From the NCBI GenBank assembly GCA_025667525.1, contig CM046882.1, positions 213,698,592 through 213,762,591 on the forward strand: DNA of 64,000 nt, written 5' to 3'. This stretch comes from Glebionis coronaria (lineage: Eukaryota; Streptophyta; Magnoliopsida; Asterales; Asteraceae). How positions within the stretch are numbered: the first letter of the stretch is position 1; the number at the start of each line of letters is the position of its first letter. A model generated the notes under the pieces. It searched no databases and was not told the origin of the DNA. It saw only the letters and a program-made list of their open reading frames with translations. The position numbers and the translations under genes are program-made. Below are positions 43,036 to 56,186 of this stretch, one piece after another.

Positions 43036-43600
43036 TATAAGGGATTCGAAAGTAAGCCAAGGTAATAAGCTATTTGATTAAGCTAAAACCAAAACTTTGA
43101 ACGAATCTAATATGAAACGGATTGAATAAGCACAAATACAACTTATCTAAACTTAACATAAGCAAACTTTTAAATCAAACCATAAAAAGATAAACTTTTT
43201 AAGAAAACTTTTAAAAAGTAAATAAGCTAAACATATAAATAAGCCAATAAGCACAAAGATATTAAAGCTTATTCATATGAAAACTTAAGTAAGCATAAGA
43301 AGATTAACTTTAAGCACGAAATCATTAAGAACAACACGGATCATATGAAATTCGCACCAAAATTAATCTAAAAATCAAAGAAAGGTAGAAAGAGATGAAA
43401 GATTAAAAGCTTAAACTTAAACTTGATTAATGAAATCAACAATACAAAAGTTCAATCTTGAAAGATTAAAAGTAAGGAAGATGAAAACTTAGTGTGAGAA
43501 AGTTTTAGAACTTTCTCTCTCTAAGAACTAGAAAGGAAAAATGAATAGTGAAACTAAAAACTAAAAACTAACTAACTCCCCAAATTGTGAAAGAGAAGTC

Positions 43601-43610
43601 CTATTTATAG
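43601..43610 (-). promoter_or_regulatory. Element D LTR TATA box
   Basis: The minus strand reads CTATAAATAG. The same sequence is at 62433-62442 in the 5' LTR, which is the one that would drive transcription. Confidence 0.7.
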
Positions 43611-44072
43611 GCGTTTGCTTGTGGGCTTGTGAATGGGCTTTGTTCATGGGCTCCTCTTCTTCTTTCTTCTTTTTAGTCTTTACGTTTCTTTAAATAAACG
43701 TTTCCGACTTTTGATTTTGAGAAGTGCCGGTGAATAATTCCAACTCGTCTTTTAATTTCTTGTTTAATAGACTCGAGTTCTTCGACATATATGAATCTTC
43801 CATCTTTGGCCCTTTTCTTTGATAAATCTTCAAATAGGCACTATGACTTCAAATCTTTTGCATCTCTTGGATAATAAACTTCGTCTTGAGTATTTTTCTT
43901 CGATAAAACCCTTGCAATCCCATGTTTTCTTCAATATTCATCCGGTTGACTCTGAAAACACACTAAACACAAAAACCACGCATAATTCCAAACAAATGAT
44001 ATTAAATACGTGTTTTGGTCTTGTTTTAGTAAGAAATAAGTGGTAAAAGGATGGGTGTTTACACACCTATCA

Positions 44073-44088
44073 AATCCCCTACACTTAA
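44073..44088 (-). promoter_or_regulatory. Element D polypurine tract
   Basis: The minus strand reads TAAGTGTAGGGGATT directly before the 3' LTR (TGATAGG). Close copies recur at 45624-45640, 45678-45693 and 45901-45917. Confidence 0.8.
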
Positions 44089-46008
44089 CCATTGCCATGC
44101 CCTCATGCAATGCTTAGTGATAAAGCAAATTTACACTTTTCTCATAATCGATCAACCTTGGCCTTATTAAAATACTACTAAACAAAAATTAAAGTACTAA
44201 GAGAAATTAAAATCTTTAAAGTAAACAAAAGGATAGAAAACCATTTTCACTTGAAAATAGCTACATGGAAATAACTTGCAAAGAGATCAAGGACTTACAT
44301 TAGGGCTTTGGTGCTGCGAAGATTTATCACCCTCAAGTTTCACGTTCCCCAAACTAAGCTTAAAAACGAGATCATTGTTATTATAAGTTAGCAAATCAAA
44401 CACTTACACACATGGCTTAATTATATGCTTAAACTCCCTTATTCCTAGGTGTATCTCTTATATTTTATTTTTGTCTTAGAATGATCATGAAGATGCATTT
44501 TTGTACTTATTTCGATAGTTTATTTAGGCTGAAAGCAAAATAGGACGATTTGATCAATAGTTAGCTAAAGGACAAAATCTCTTAAAACTGCTTCTCGGGA
44601 TATCAAAAAGTTCATATCTTGGCATAAATCGGTTCACGATTTAAGACCTTTCTCGGGCCGATATTTGGCATGTACTTCATACTTCATATCTTGAGAGACG
44701 TTCTTGAGATAATGGTCTTCTCTTCGTTAATAGAGTTTCTTCACTTGGATACTTTTGAGGGGTACTCCAACTTTGTTGACCACGACTTCATGATTATTTC
44801 TTCAATCGCTAATTTGGATTTTGAGATACAAAGATCCGCCTCCTTTTCGGACTTGGATCTATTTATCCTCATACCTTGTTAGGGTCTTTTCGGATAGACT
44901 TCTCCATGATCTTTATGGGAGTTAATTGCTTTTCGTCGTGAGTCTTGATCCTTCATATTGATTTTAGGAATAATGCTTTTCACATCACTTTGGATCTTCA
45001 GCAATAAAATTGAATCCTCATGCCTTGTTAGGGCCTTTTCGGACTCGCCAATCTTCGCGCCCCGCTTCATAAGTTATGCCTTGGCTATGAACTCTTATCA
45101 TTACCGAGCAACTTTTAAACGATCTTGGGCTAGAAGCTAAGTAACTTTTCAAATCGTACGAACTTACTTATTGCAGATAATTTATTAGCAAGTGATGGGA
45201 GAATAGGAAAATAATTACACCAAGTGAGCTTGTGCAAGAATACCGACTTATAATTGACTCTATCATTTCTCCACAATTTAAAATCTCAAGTAATGAGACT
45301 CGTGGATGCTTAGCCTAATAAACCAATTAAGGTTTACATGGTTAAGGATACTAGCTAGAATAAACTTGGATAAGTCTATTCGGGTTGAGTCAAAATAATC
45401 GCAACGGGCCTAATATGTCAAAGATTTCAAAAATAGCTACACCAATTTATTAATATTTTTGACTTTATTGCGGGATATATACATATGAAAGCAACGATAA
45501 AAATTTAAAAATTACGACTACATGGCCAAAGTTAATAAAAAATTTGAAAAATGCTGAAAAAGATAATTTTCCGGTTAAATGAAGGCATTTTAATGGAAAA
45601 GTCCACTTAAAACTTTGATAGAAGTCCCCCTACACTTAGGATAAACATTGTCCTCAATGTTTAAGCATGTGGGAAAAGTCTCCGCTACACTTATGACATT
45701 GTGCATGTTAGTTAAATCAAGCTAAGGAAGAGACAACTAACGTGATCAATTTCAAATGTGAGTATGAAGAAAATTGAATCACGATAGTAGAGAGATAGAA
45801 CCGGATTGCGGATAACACGGGAGCACGGTTCTTCAAAGGTTCCAAAAGTGCATTTATCCCTGTAATCACATCACCACACAAACACAAAAAACCTATAGAG
45901 GTCCCCCTACACTTAGGAGGTTCAAATGGAAAAGGATAGATACTCGGGCTGCCTCCCGAGGAGCGCTTGTTTTTTATAACCGAGTCACGAGCCTGACTCG
46001 ACCCAAAA
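44089..46008 (-). other. Element D 3' non-coding region
   Basis: 1.9 kb between the end of pol and the PPT. No env-like ORF is visible. It contains three extra PPT-like tracts and a diverged repeat (CATNCCTTGTTAGGG at about 44870 and 45020). Confidence 0.7.
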
Positions 46009-49000
46009 TTAGTTCATGGGAAACGTGGTGAGGGATGGAATCATCTCATGAGAGATGTCCTCACCAAAGTACAACTTCACTCGTTGGCCATTCACCTTAA
46101 AATTAGGTCCATTAGGTTGAGGGAGCTCGAGAGTACCATATGGAAAAATTTGAGCAATGGTGAATGGGCCGGACCAACGAGATTTCAGCTTACCCGAAAA
46201 GACTTTCAACCGAGAGTTAAAGAGTAAAACTTTGTCTCCAACTTGGAACTCTCGGTTTTTAATCTTAGAGTCGTGAATGAGCTTAGTGTTTTCCTTATAG
46301 ATCAAAGAATTTTCATAAGCCTCATTACGGAGTTCATTGAGCTCATTGAGTTGGATCTTGCGTAGGTCACCGGCTTTGTTGATATCAAAATTAGCCCACT
46401 TCAAGGCCCAATAAGCCTTGTGCTCCAACTCAATGGGGAGGTGGCATGCTTTCCCGTACACGAGACGATATGGTGTACAACCAATCGGAGTCTTGTATGC
46501 GGTACGAAAAGCCCACAGAGCATCATCAAGTTTATCAGCCCATGAGGCACGATGCTCTCCCACGGTTCTTTCAAGAATTCGCTTTAATCCTCGGTTAGAG
46601 ATTTTAGCCTGGCCATTAGTTTGTGGGTGGTATGCGGTGGAAAGACGATGATTTACACCATACTTAGCCATGACTCTTGCAAATTGATCATTGCAAAAAT
46701 GAGTCCGGCGATCACTAATAATGGCACGAGGCACACCGAATCTAGCGAATAGCGATTTCAAAAAGTTACAAACCACCCTTGCGTCATTAGTGGGTAAAGC
46801 TTTGGCTTTAACCCATTTAGAAACATAGTCAACGGCTACAAGGATGTATTTGTTTCTTTTAGATAAAGGGAATGGCCCCATAAAGTCGATACCCCAAACA
46901 TTAAAGATTTCACACTCTTGTATGAAATTTTGAGGCATCTCATCTTTATGTGTGATCTTGCCTTGTTTTTGGCAAGCATCACAACGTTTAACCATCTCGT
47001 GAGCATCACGATAAATGGTGGGCCAATAAAATCCCGAGTCAAACACTTTTTTGGCGGTGTAGTTGGGACCAAAGTGACCACCGGTGGGTCCTTTTTGGCA
47101 AGCGTCAAGGATTTCTAAAGCTGCCGGTCCATCAACACATCGGCGAATAATCAAATCAGCACATTGTTTGAATAGATACGGGTCATCCCAAAAGTAAGTC
47201 TTAATGTCTTTAAAAAACTTCTTCTTTTGCTGGGATGTTAACCCGGCAACGAGAATTCCACCCGCCAAGTAGTTTGCAATGTCCGCAAACCACGGGGTTT
47301 CATCAGAATTCAAGTTGATAGACATTAAGGTCTCCAGGGGGAAAGAATCATTGATTTCTTTGTTCGGATGATCCCCTTGGTAAGGATCCTCAAGTCTACT
47401 GAGATGATCTGCGGCTAGGTTTTCAGCTCCCTTCTTATCACGAATTTCGATTTTAAATTCTTGAAGTAGTAAAACCCAGCGAAGAAGTCTTGGTTTGGAA
47501 TCTTGTTTAGTTAACAAGTACTTAAACGCGGAATGATCGGTATAAACGATTGTGGTGGAAAGGACAAGGTAGGGGCAAAACTTTTCAAAATCATAAACAA
47601 CAGCTAAAAGCTCTTTTTCGGTTGTCGTGTAATGCAATTGAGCCCCCGTCATTGTCTTGCTAGCGTAATGGATCGGTAGGAAGTGTTTGTTCACTCTTTG
47701 GCCCAAAACCGCTCCAATAGCAAAATCGCTAGCATCGCACATCAACTCAAATGGAAGCTCCCAATTAGGGGTAACCAAGACGGGTGCCTTAGTTAGCTTA
47801 TCCTTAAGAAGGTTGAAGGCTTCAATACAGTCGTTGGAAAAGATAAAAGGAGTATCTTTTTCCAAGAGGTGGGTCATCAGGCGAGCGATTTTAGAAAAAT
47901 CTTTGATGAAACGACGGTAGAAGCCCGCATGACCCAGAAAACTTCTCACACCCTTCACGGTTGAAGGTGGAGGCAACTTAGCGATAACATCGACTTTAGC
48001 ACGGTCCACTTCAAGACCGGCTTTGGAAATTTTTTGTCCTAGCACGATGCCCTCTTTTACCATGAAATGGCATTTTTCCCAATTAAGAACAAGGCGAGTG
48101 TCTTCACACCGCTTAAGCATACGTTCTAAATTGGCAAGGCAAGCAGAGAAAGAATCGCCATAAACCGAGAAATCATCCATGAATACTTCCATAGTTTCTT
48201 CAACCATGTCATGAAAGATAGCCATCATACACCTTTGGAACGTCCCAGGAGCATTGCATAAACCAAAAGGCATACGTTTGTAAGCAAATGTTCCATAGGG
48301 ACAAGTGAATGCGGTCTTTTCTTGGTCTTTGGGATCGATGGGATTTTGGAAATACCCGGAGAAACCGTCTAAAAAGCAGTAATAGTCATTACCCGCTAGA
48401 CGCTCGAGCATTTGATCCATGAAAGGAAGAGGAAAGTGATCTTTTCTCGTGGCATCATTAAGTTTGCGATAATCGATACAAACTCTCCACCCAGTAACGA
48501 GACGAGTGGGAATCAACTCGTTGTGTTCATTGGGAACAACGGTTATTCCACCCTTCTTGGGCACACAATGGACGGGACTTACCCATGGCAAATCCGAAAT
48601 AGGGTAAATCAAGTCGGCATCAAGAAGTTTGATAACCTCTTGTTTGATGACGTCATGAATGCGAGGATTAACCCTTCTTTGGCTCTGGATTGCGGGTTTA
48701 AAGTCATCTTCCATGAGAATCTTGTGAGTACAAAAGTTCGGATCAATTCCGCGGATATCGGAAATTTTCCAAGCAATTGACTTCTTATGATCTTTAAGCA
48801 CGACGATGAGGCGAGATTTTTCTTCTTCTTTCAAGTCCTTCGCGATGATGACGGGTGACTTCTTCTTATCTTCAAGGAACCCGTACTCGAGATGGGGCGG
48901 CAACTCCTTAAGTTCTAAATCCGGCGGATTTTCGATGGGAGGCGTATTCAAAGTCAGTTCATCGATAGCAATATCCTGGGGAGATGGTGAAGAAAGATTG

Positions 49001-49339
49001 TCTTCTTTAAGAAGGTTCTCAATGAGGTGAAGATCTTCATCCCAATTGGTGGGAGAATCGTCATGTTCTAAGTTCACATCTCCCATGGTGGCTTCCAAAT
49101 ATTTCCAAAGGAAATCACTTTCTTCAAATAGAGATAGTGATGAATCAATAGAGGAAACGGTCTCAACATTGGGAAGAGAGGTAGGAATACTTTTACAAGC
49201 ATCTTTGAAGTGTTATTCACAAGCCTCATCAAGAACGTCAATACAATTAACACTCTCGTATGAATAAGGCTGTTTAGAAAGCTTTCCCATGTTGAAAACG
49301 ATTTTATCGTCACCCACTCTCATGATAAGCTCACCCGCT
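46009..49339 (-). pseudogene. Element D pol: RT, RNase H, integrase (Athila type)
   Basis: The longest frame, 49098-46009, is 1029 codons. Upstream, the protease linker (RVGDDKIVFNMGK) is in the same frame with a TAA at 49213-49215. [26 protein letters not shown] and the polymerase site [14 protein letters not shown]. RNase [45 protein letters not shown]. Integrase finger: the expected first His reads Gln ([11 protein letters not shown]), and CDACQ is intact. Catalytic core: GIDFMGPF and ISDRRTHF; the Glu position reads Lys ([10 protein letters not shown], codon 46603-46605, residue about 832). The tail ends [13 protein letters not shown]. Integrase is therefore predicted inactive. Confidence 0.93.
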
Positions 49340-49977
49340 TGTGACAACCCTGGTTTTGAGGTTCGTCACTTAGTTTTATTTTGTGCTAGTTACGTGTCTC
49401 TACGTGTTTATGTGCTAATTGGTGTGTATAGATTGTGGTTTGGATATCGTTTCCGGTACGGGGTACCTTGTGAGTGAAACGATGTGTGATGATTTCATGT
49501 TCATGAGTTCACATGGTACTGACTATGAAGTGAGATGGTGTTATTTAGTGGTTTTACGTATACGTATATGTATTATAGAAAATCGTATTTTTACGATTTA
49601 CGGTTTAGCATTTAGAGGTCTCGGAGTAGGTAATTAGTCATATAGATATTTTTCGGGATGGTTTTAAGTCATCTAGGACTTAGTTATAAAGTTTATTTCA
49701 AAATTTGAGATTTTTTATAAAAGTGTATATTTTACGTCTTTTACGGTAAAACGCGTAAATTTGACTAGTTTTACAGTTTTGAGGTTTTGGAGGCTTTAGA
49801 AGCTGAAATAAATTAAGGAAAATTAAGGTAATATTATTAATACAAATATTAATAATAAAAAGAAAAAAAACGAAATTAAATGGGTATAGGTCGGTTATGT
49901 GAAAAAAGAAAAGAAAAGGGGAAAAAGGGAAAAAGGGAACCGGGCTTTTGTAATGGGCCAAGTACTTGTTAGGAATC

Positions 49978-49987
49978 TATATAAATA
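49978..49987 (+). promoter_or_regulatory. Element E LTR TATA box
   Basis: TATATAAATA about 640 bp into the LTR, on the coding strand. The 3' LTR copy is at 56826-56834. Confidence 0.65.
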
Positions 49988-51304
49988 CTTTTTATTAACC
50001 AAAACACTTCATAAAACCCCTGGAGATCACCTTCAAGTCGGCATCAATGGTGGTATTAGGGTTCTTCATCAAAAATCTTGTTTTCCAAAAAAATCTAAGG
50101 TAAAATCTTCAAACCCTTTTTAATTAAATTGTTTTTATGTTTTCTTTAATCATCTTATGATGGATTAAATTTAGGGTTTATTATAAAAACAGTAAATTAA
50201 TGTTATACTAATCATAACATGATGATTACATAAATTAGGGCTTGTAATTAGTGGGATTAGGGTTAATTAATGAGGTTAATTTAGTTAAACCCGTTTTTAA
50301 AAACTGGGCAGAATTTTGGGTCATTGTTTTGATCATATAGGGAGTTCTACAAACTCTTATTTTGCGATCCACATATCCCTGGAAAGCTAATTGAAGTGGC
50401 TTTCCAATGCAAGAAACGAGAACTACATTGGAGGTCGGGAAGTGGGTCAAAAACAGGTTACAACAGTCGGAGGTCAAAACAGTTTTTAATTCAGCCTGTT
50501 TTCTTTTTAGGTTTTGGGTTGTTTGGGGTACTTAGGGTTGCATTGGGATCTTCTCACGAACATGAGAGATGGTTTATATATTGTAGTAAGGATCTGCACT
50601 TGGGCTAAGGTTGTGGTGTAGGGTAACACCCCTTAATGGTAACAAACTTTTAGTACGTTTAAAACCAGGAAATCTGGAATGACAAAAGTAGATATATGTA
50701 TATCCGGGCCTTAACAGCAGCTTTAAGGTTAGGTCAAGTGGGAAGTGTTAGCCAACATAGGTAAGGGTATGAATATTCCTTTTACAGAAACCATGGGTAT
50801 GTTTAAGTGGATGTTTGACTTAAGGTTTTGAGACCTAAAAACTGGGACTGTTTTGTGTAAAATATGAACGGGATAGTTATTAAACTTAACCAAGTTAAGG
50901 ACTTGTTAAAGAAGGGTAATGGGGTGATTAGAGCTTATCTATGAGGTATTTATATGGGAATAGGCTAGATGTCCATCATAGGTTAATGAGCCATCTTAGT
51001 GATTGGTTCGTATATTGATTGCGTGTTTTTGGTTTGTTCGCCTGTTGCTAGTGCAAGGACTTGTGAAGGAGCTATCAGGAGAGTTTCATAGTCCCATGTT
51101 TACTATTGTTTTTGACTTCCAGATGGGATGGAAGATACACTGTGTTGAATTATTTTCTAAATTAATGCTGTGAATGTTTTAAGGTTTGAGATGGACTTGT
51201 GTGTACATTTATGTGATTAACTGCTATGTGATTCTTGTTTGTGTGTGATCTGGATTAGAAAGGTACATAGGTGTATGGGCGCCTATGGGACCTATGGTTA
51301 ATGA

Positions 51305-51400
51305 TAAGGCGTGATGCCTTGGAAATTGTGATTGTTGGTAAGGCGTGATGACTTGGAAATTGTGATTGTTGGTAAGGCGTGATGCATTGGAATTGTAATG
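51305..51400 (+). repeat. 34-bp tandem repeat in element E LTR
   Basis: Units start at 51305, 51339 and 51373 with TAAGGCGTGATG. Each carries the small palindrome AAGGC-GTGAT-GCCTT or a mutated form. The same array is at 58151-58246 in the 3' LTR. Confidence 0.85.
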
Positions 51401-51913
51401 ATTGATATAACTTGAATGCTAGTTGTTAGTACATGATTGTAGCGCATTGTCCATATGTTCTTTTGTTGATGATTGTTATTCACAGCTTGTAATTGATTTA
51501 GCGTTGGAGTCTAAACCTATGACTCTCACCACTTTATGTTGACGTGTTTTAGTGTCTCTTTCAGGTGATATTATGGTTAAGCTTGAGAACATAAGTGGCT
51601 AGGATTTGGAGAGCGTAGGATATGCATTTAGAAGGAGATCCCCGTTCCTTCTTAGTTTCTGTTGTTTATTTATTAAGTGATAATGTTGGCACCTATATGT
51701 TTGTTTGGTTAATGTTTATTGTTTGTCTTGGGTAAGTGGTAGGACTGTTATCTACTTACCTAGACTCCTGCATTGTTGAGATATTGTCATGACATTTGTG
51801 TCACCATTTTATGACATTTCTTATATCATTTAGTTATCTCTATAGACACGTTATTGTTGTGATGATATCCATACGTCGTGCCCCATATTCCGCCATGGTG
51901 GGGTGTGACAGAA

Positions 51914-51926
51914 TGGTATCATAGAC
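51914..51926 (+). promoter_or_regulatory. Element E primer binding site
   Basis: TGGTATCATAGAC three bases after the 5' LTR. It is close to the Met-tRNA type but with mismatches at the distal half. Confidence 0.65.
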
Positions 51927-54789
51927 AATGGTTATAGAGAATTAGGTTGCCTAGTCGCGTAGCCTAGTCTATAGCTTAAGGGTCCCTGCATATAGGCATC
52001 ATAGGAGTATGTGTGCATTTTATAATAATTGATGTGTTTGGATATTATTTATTGCGATGTTTTGACTACTCTGAATTGAACCGTAGTATGTTCATACTTA
52101 GTCACATGTTATTTTCTTTTCGGGTTTGTGACTAGTGCGGGTTGAACCATAATCGTCCACGCTAGTCACTGTTGTATTTTGCTTAAATTGTACATTATAG
52201 TACATAATTTAGTACAAGGTAGTTTCTATCTTTTATCGAGTTATTTTACATACCTGAGGTATGTTATTTTTCTTTTGATGTTTAAGTCATGTTCCCTAAG
52301 AATCGTGTGATATTTCGAGTTACTAGGAGTAGGTGGATAGGAAGGGTTTTAAGCTGTTTCCACTCTTACGGGCGACATGACTTATAACTGATTATGTTTT
52401 CGTTTTGGATTTAGTCTATGCTGTTTTAGCTAGACTATGGATTTACGTATTTCAAGAGTATTACTATGTTATTTTAATAGATGGAGTTTTGGACTTTATT
52501 GTTTATGTGGTTGTGAGCTTATGTGAGTAGATGGATTTATATTTTATATGTTGTATTGATTCTTATAAGTGTCATCATAGGAGGGAGTGCATTGGGAAAA
52601 GGGTAATTGTATAAGTATGGTGGCCAACATAGTTATACAAGTACCACAACTTCAATGGGTTCTCAAGTATGATTGCATGAAAGAGGGTTAATACATGCTT
52701 GTATATGATGAGATGTAGAATTTGGGTATACGTATATATATGGGTTTATGTAATGGCTGCCTATGATATGGCTATTGTTCTTTTTGTGTTATATGTTTTG
52801 GGATTATAGTGGTGTTGTGTGATTATGGGGTCACACGATATGGTTTGGTTTTGGATGTGGGCTTTATGCCTTGTTGTGGCACGGTGAGATGGTGATTACT
52901 CGTATGGAAAAACGAGCGTATAAAGCGATTGATTGACTTGACATGTATGATAACGAGTATGTTTGGGAGATTCAATAGGTATACATATGCGGATGTATAT
53001 ATACTAGTAGACGTTATGTTATGATTTATGGTCGTTCAGTAGTTATTATAACCTGAACGTACCTTGTGTTTGCTCGTGTTTTTATGGTGCTGGAGTTTGA
53101 TGGAGTTCCAACGACGTTTTGAATCTTTTGAAGTGTGTCTTGTAGCGTATTCTTTGAGTTTTGTATTTCACGTGTACGTTTTAAAATGGTGTTCTTGGTT
53201 TTAAGTCTATTGATATAACTTGGGATTTCTTTGAGATAATGAAATCTTCTTTTGTGTTGGGTCTTGCATTTATTTTGGTCGGTATATATTGAGAAAAAGG
53301 GGGACTTGGAAATCTATTATAGGGTTAGATAGTTGGTTGTATTCGGTAAAATAAGGGTAAGGTGTTGGAGTCGTGTTTGAAACAAGGTGCAACATAAGAT
53401 TTTTTTAATCAACACTTATTTATTTCAAATTCTAAAAGACTTTCTTTAAAATAAAGCGAAGTAAAATTTCTTTCTACTTACATAGTTTATATAATTGGAT
53501 AACCGATTCACGTCATTTATAATTATTAATACGAGGTTAAATTGAGTTTATGAAGGTTACACATACTATTATATCTTTCATTTAAAAGGATTGCATTAAT
53601 CACTAAGTTTATTTTTTAGTTTTTAAAACAACTAGTATAAAATTGTTTTGGTCGTAACTTGTTCGTTTTTAAAGCTTTTTGGATGATTCAAAAGCCTAAA
53701 ATTATGTACTCGGAACGTACTTTTCAAATATTCAGAATGTACAGTCATGGGAGGTCAGTATCTTGGCCGAAATTATTGTACAAGTGTCGGGTTAAAGGTT
53801 GAGTTTGAATAGTAGTTTATTTTTATGATTTGGGATGCACGGGATACCTAGTTTTTGAGTTGAGTTTTGAGTTCGTCAAGAGGGTTGTTTGTAGATTGTT
53901 TGAGTCACATAGATGTGGGTGGTAATAATAAATAAATAATAAAAAAAGATATAAATTCTTTTAGAAAAGTCGATCTTTTGCACGATTTAAATAATATGTC
54001 ACGGGGCGTAATATGTTTGGTTGCCATTGGGTGTTTCTTGGATTATTTTTCGTTGTGATGGGTCATTTTGAATTGATACACGTTTTGGGTTTGATTTTTC
54101 TTTTGAGTCTCATGGTTTTTGACTTGTTTTAACTGGTGCACGTGAAATGTCGTTAGTTATCCGTTGGTTTGATTCGTTGATTATATCTGGTGAATTCAGG
54201 ATGTAGTTTTAGTTTCGTATTGTTCGGGAGCATTGAGGTAGTCATATGAAAGACTTGGTCGTGCCTACACGCTTAAGTAGGTGACCATGAGAGAACGGTC
54301 GAAATACTCTTAGTGGGGAGGAAAGAAGTTCGTAGACGAACTAGTGTGGTCATGAGGTCTCTTAGGAGTACCAAGGAGATGAATAGAGATTTGTGGGATA
54401 TTAGCACAAGTAACGCGCCATTGAGAGTGTTGGAAGGGGAAGTAATACCTCAAAGGTATTTATGATTGTTCGTAGGGCATGTAAGTTTTCCGAAAATTTC
54501 CTGAAATTTAGTAGGTTTGCCTATTACTGTGAGGTAGAACCATAAGTAGAGCAAGTAGGAGAAGTGAGAGGAGTCGTAGTTAGTGCCTTTCCAAGGCAAT
54601 TGTTGATGGAATGGTTTTAAGAACAAGAGTTGTTAGAAATTGCAACGGATGCAAGGTAGAAGTTGAGTTGCTTAGTAGTAGATTTGGATGTAGAAAGCGG
54701 TTGAGTGGTCTGATGAGAGGAAGTACCGGTCTTTTAAGATGCGGGTAGAATTTTGCAAGTAGAATCTAGGAGAGGGTGCAAGGAGGACG
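51927..54789 (+). other. Element E leader and eroded gag/protease region
   Basis: 2.9 kb without a recognisable protein. Two inverted repeats stand out: GTGACTAG (52128) with CTAGTCAC (52162), and TAAGTCATGT (52283) with ACATGACTTA (52375). The 54230-54790 part looks like badly frameshifted coding sequence but cannot be assigned. Confidence 0.5.
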
Positions 54790-56125
54790 TAGTTGAAACT
54801 ACTAAGGATGTTGTATGAACGCTTTGGGTTTACGGTTATGCATTTGGTTTCGCCAAAGCACTAGCGGTTTTCATGGAGTCAATGAACCGAGGGTGCATGA
54901 ACATATATAAAGGAATTGTCATCGGGAGTATCGACGACATCTTGATCTACACGAAGTCTAAGAAGGAGAGTGAGGGGAAGTATGTGTTGGTTTTGGAGTG
55001 GAATTATACGTGAGATTTTCAAGTGTGAGTTTTAGTATTAAGTCTACCATGATGAGTAGTTAGAGATGATGGCGTATCATGGAACCAGCAATGGGCGAAG
55101 TGAAGAAGGATGAGGAAGCATTTTGGAGGCTGAAGAGGTGGATTGGATAATGAGCCGATCTTGGCATTATCGGAAGGAGTGGATGAATTCGCGAAGCATG
55201 ACGATACATGGAGCAAGGATTTGGATGTGTACGAGAACGACAAGAAAGGCGATTTCTTATACGTTGCAGGAACTGAAGGTTTGGAAGAACTAATGGATAT
55301 GTGAAACACCGTCATAGGTCACTTTGGAAGGAGATTGGATTTCAAGTAGTTGGGGTACGGACTAAAGGGGTTGATGAAACATGATTGGATATGAGTATAT
55401 CCAGCTGACTGGAAAAGGATAGGCAAGTGAGATATTTATATAACCTTAGGTGTTATACTGAGGGCATGAGTAATTGATTTAGAGGGAGTTAGGAAACTCA
55501 TTAGCGATGGCTAAGTTTTCATATAATGATAGTTATCATACTAGAAGTCGATAAATGCCATTTGAGGCACTATATGAAAGGATAGGGTGAGTTGTCCCCA
55601 TTGTGGACTAGAATTGGTAAAAGGGGCTACTAATGTGGTAATGGTGTTTGTGTACAGAATGAGAGCAACAAGGGATGCTATGTAGAAAAGGAGGAAACCA
55701 CTAGATTTAGTGACAAAGTTATGTAGGGAGATTCACCTATAGTAACGGGTGGTATGTAAAATGGAAGAGTTGATGTAGAGTTTTGTAGGTCCATTTATGA
55801 TCTTTGGAAAGATCGGACCATTAGCTTATGAGCATAGAATTACCTGGGGAAAATGAGTTGTATACATGATACATTTCATGTATTGAGATTTGGTAAAGGT
55901 TGTTTGAGAATGCATTTTGCATGTACGGTTATTCGGGACTTGTATTAATAAGAGTCTTTGTTTTATCAAAGAGTCATCTGTGACATTTATTGACTGTGAG
56001 GTCAAAAGTTTGGCAACGAGTTTAATTATTTTTGGTTTGTATATGTGGTAATTTGAAACTTGAACTAAAGTTCACGTGGAAATGAGAGGAGTTCGTTTAG
56101 AACAAGTATCCTCATGTGATTTGTT
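54790..56125 (+). pseudogene. Element E pol remnant (chromovirus)
   Basis: Frame-hopping translation recovers RT pieces (VFMESMNRGCMN, IDDILIYTKSKKES), RNase H pieces (ILALSEGVDEF, AISYTLQELKVWK), an integrase piece (AKFSYNDSYHTRSRY) and the C-terminal piece GKIGPLAYEH. Near the end, words like FTWK and KYPHV fit the Tekay tail. Many stops, frameshifts and internal deletions are present. The order matches pol of element F. Confidence 0.75.
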
Positions 56126-56174
56126 GTTTGTATGTTTGATCCTAAGGAGTAAATCTCGGGACGAGATTTCTATT

Positions 56175-56186
56175 AGGAGGGAGTGA
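56175..56186 (+). promoter_or_regulatory. Element E polypurine tract
   Basis: AGGAGGGAGTGA directly before the 3' LTR start TGTGACAACC. Confidence 0.8.

Larger units (their letters stand above)
42457..44072 (-). repeat. Element D 3' LTR
   Basis: TGATACATG to CCTATCA, 1616 bp. It holds a TCGGAAT array (42753-43035) and CTATAAATAG on the minus strand at 43601-43610. Confidence 0.95.
49340..51910 (+). repeat. Element E 5' LTR
   Basis: 2571 bp, TGTGACAACCC to GGGTGTGACA. TATA TATATAAATA at 49978-49987. A 34-bp tandem repeat lies at 51305-51400. No coding is supported. Confidence 0.95.

Noticed and set aside
44089..46008. Env-like gene in element D
   Set aside because: No frame longer than about 75 codons, no membrane segment or signal peptide visible.
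49698..49961. Frames in the element E LTRs with copies at 56545-56826
   Set aside because: Duplicated only because the LTRs are copies. Low-complexity hydrophobic translation.
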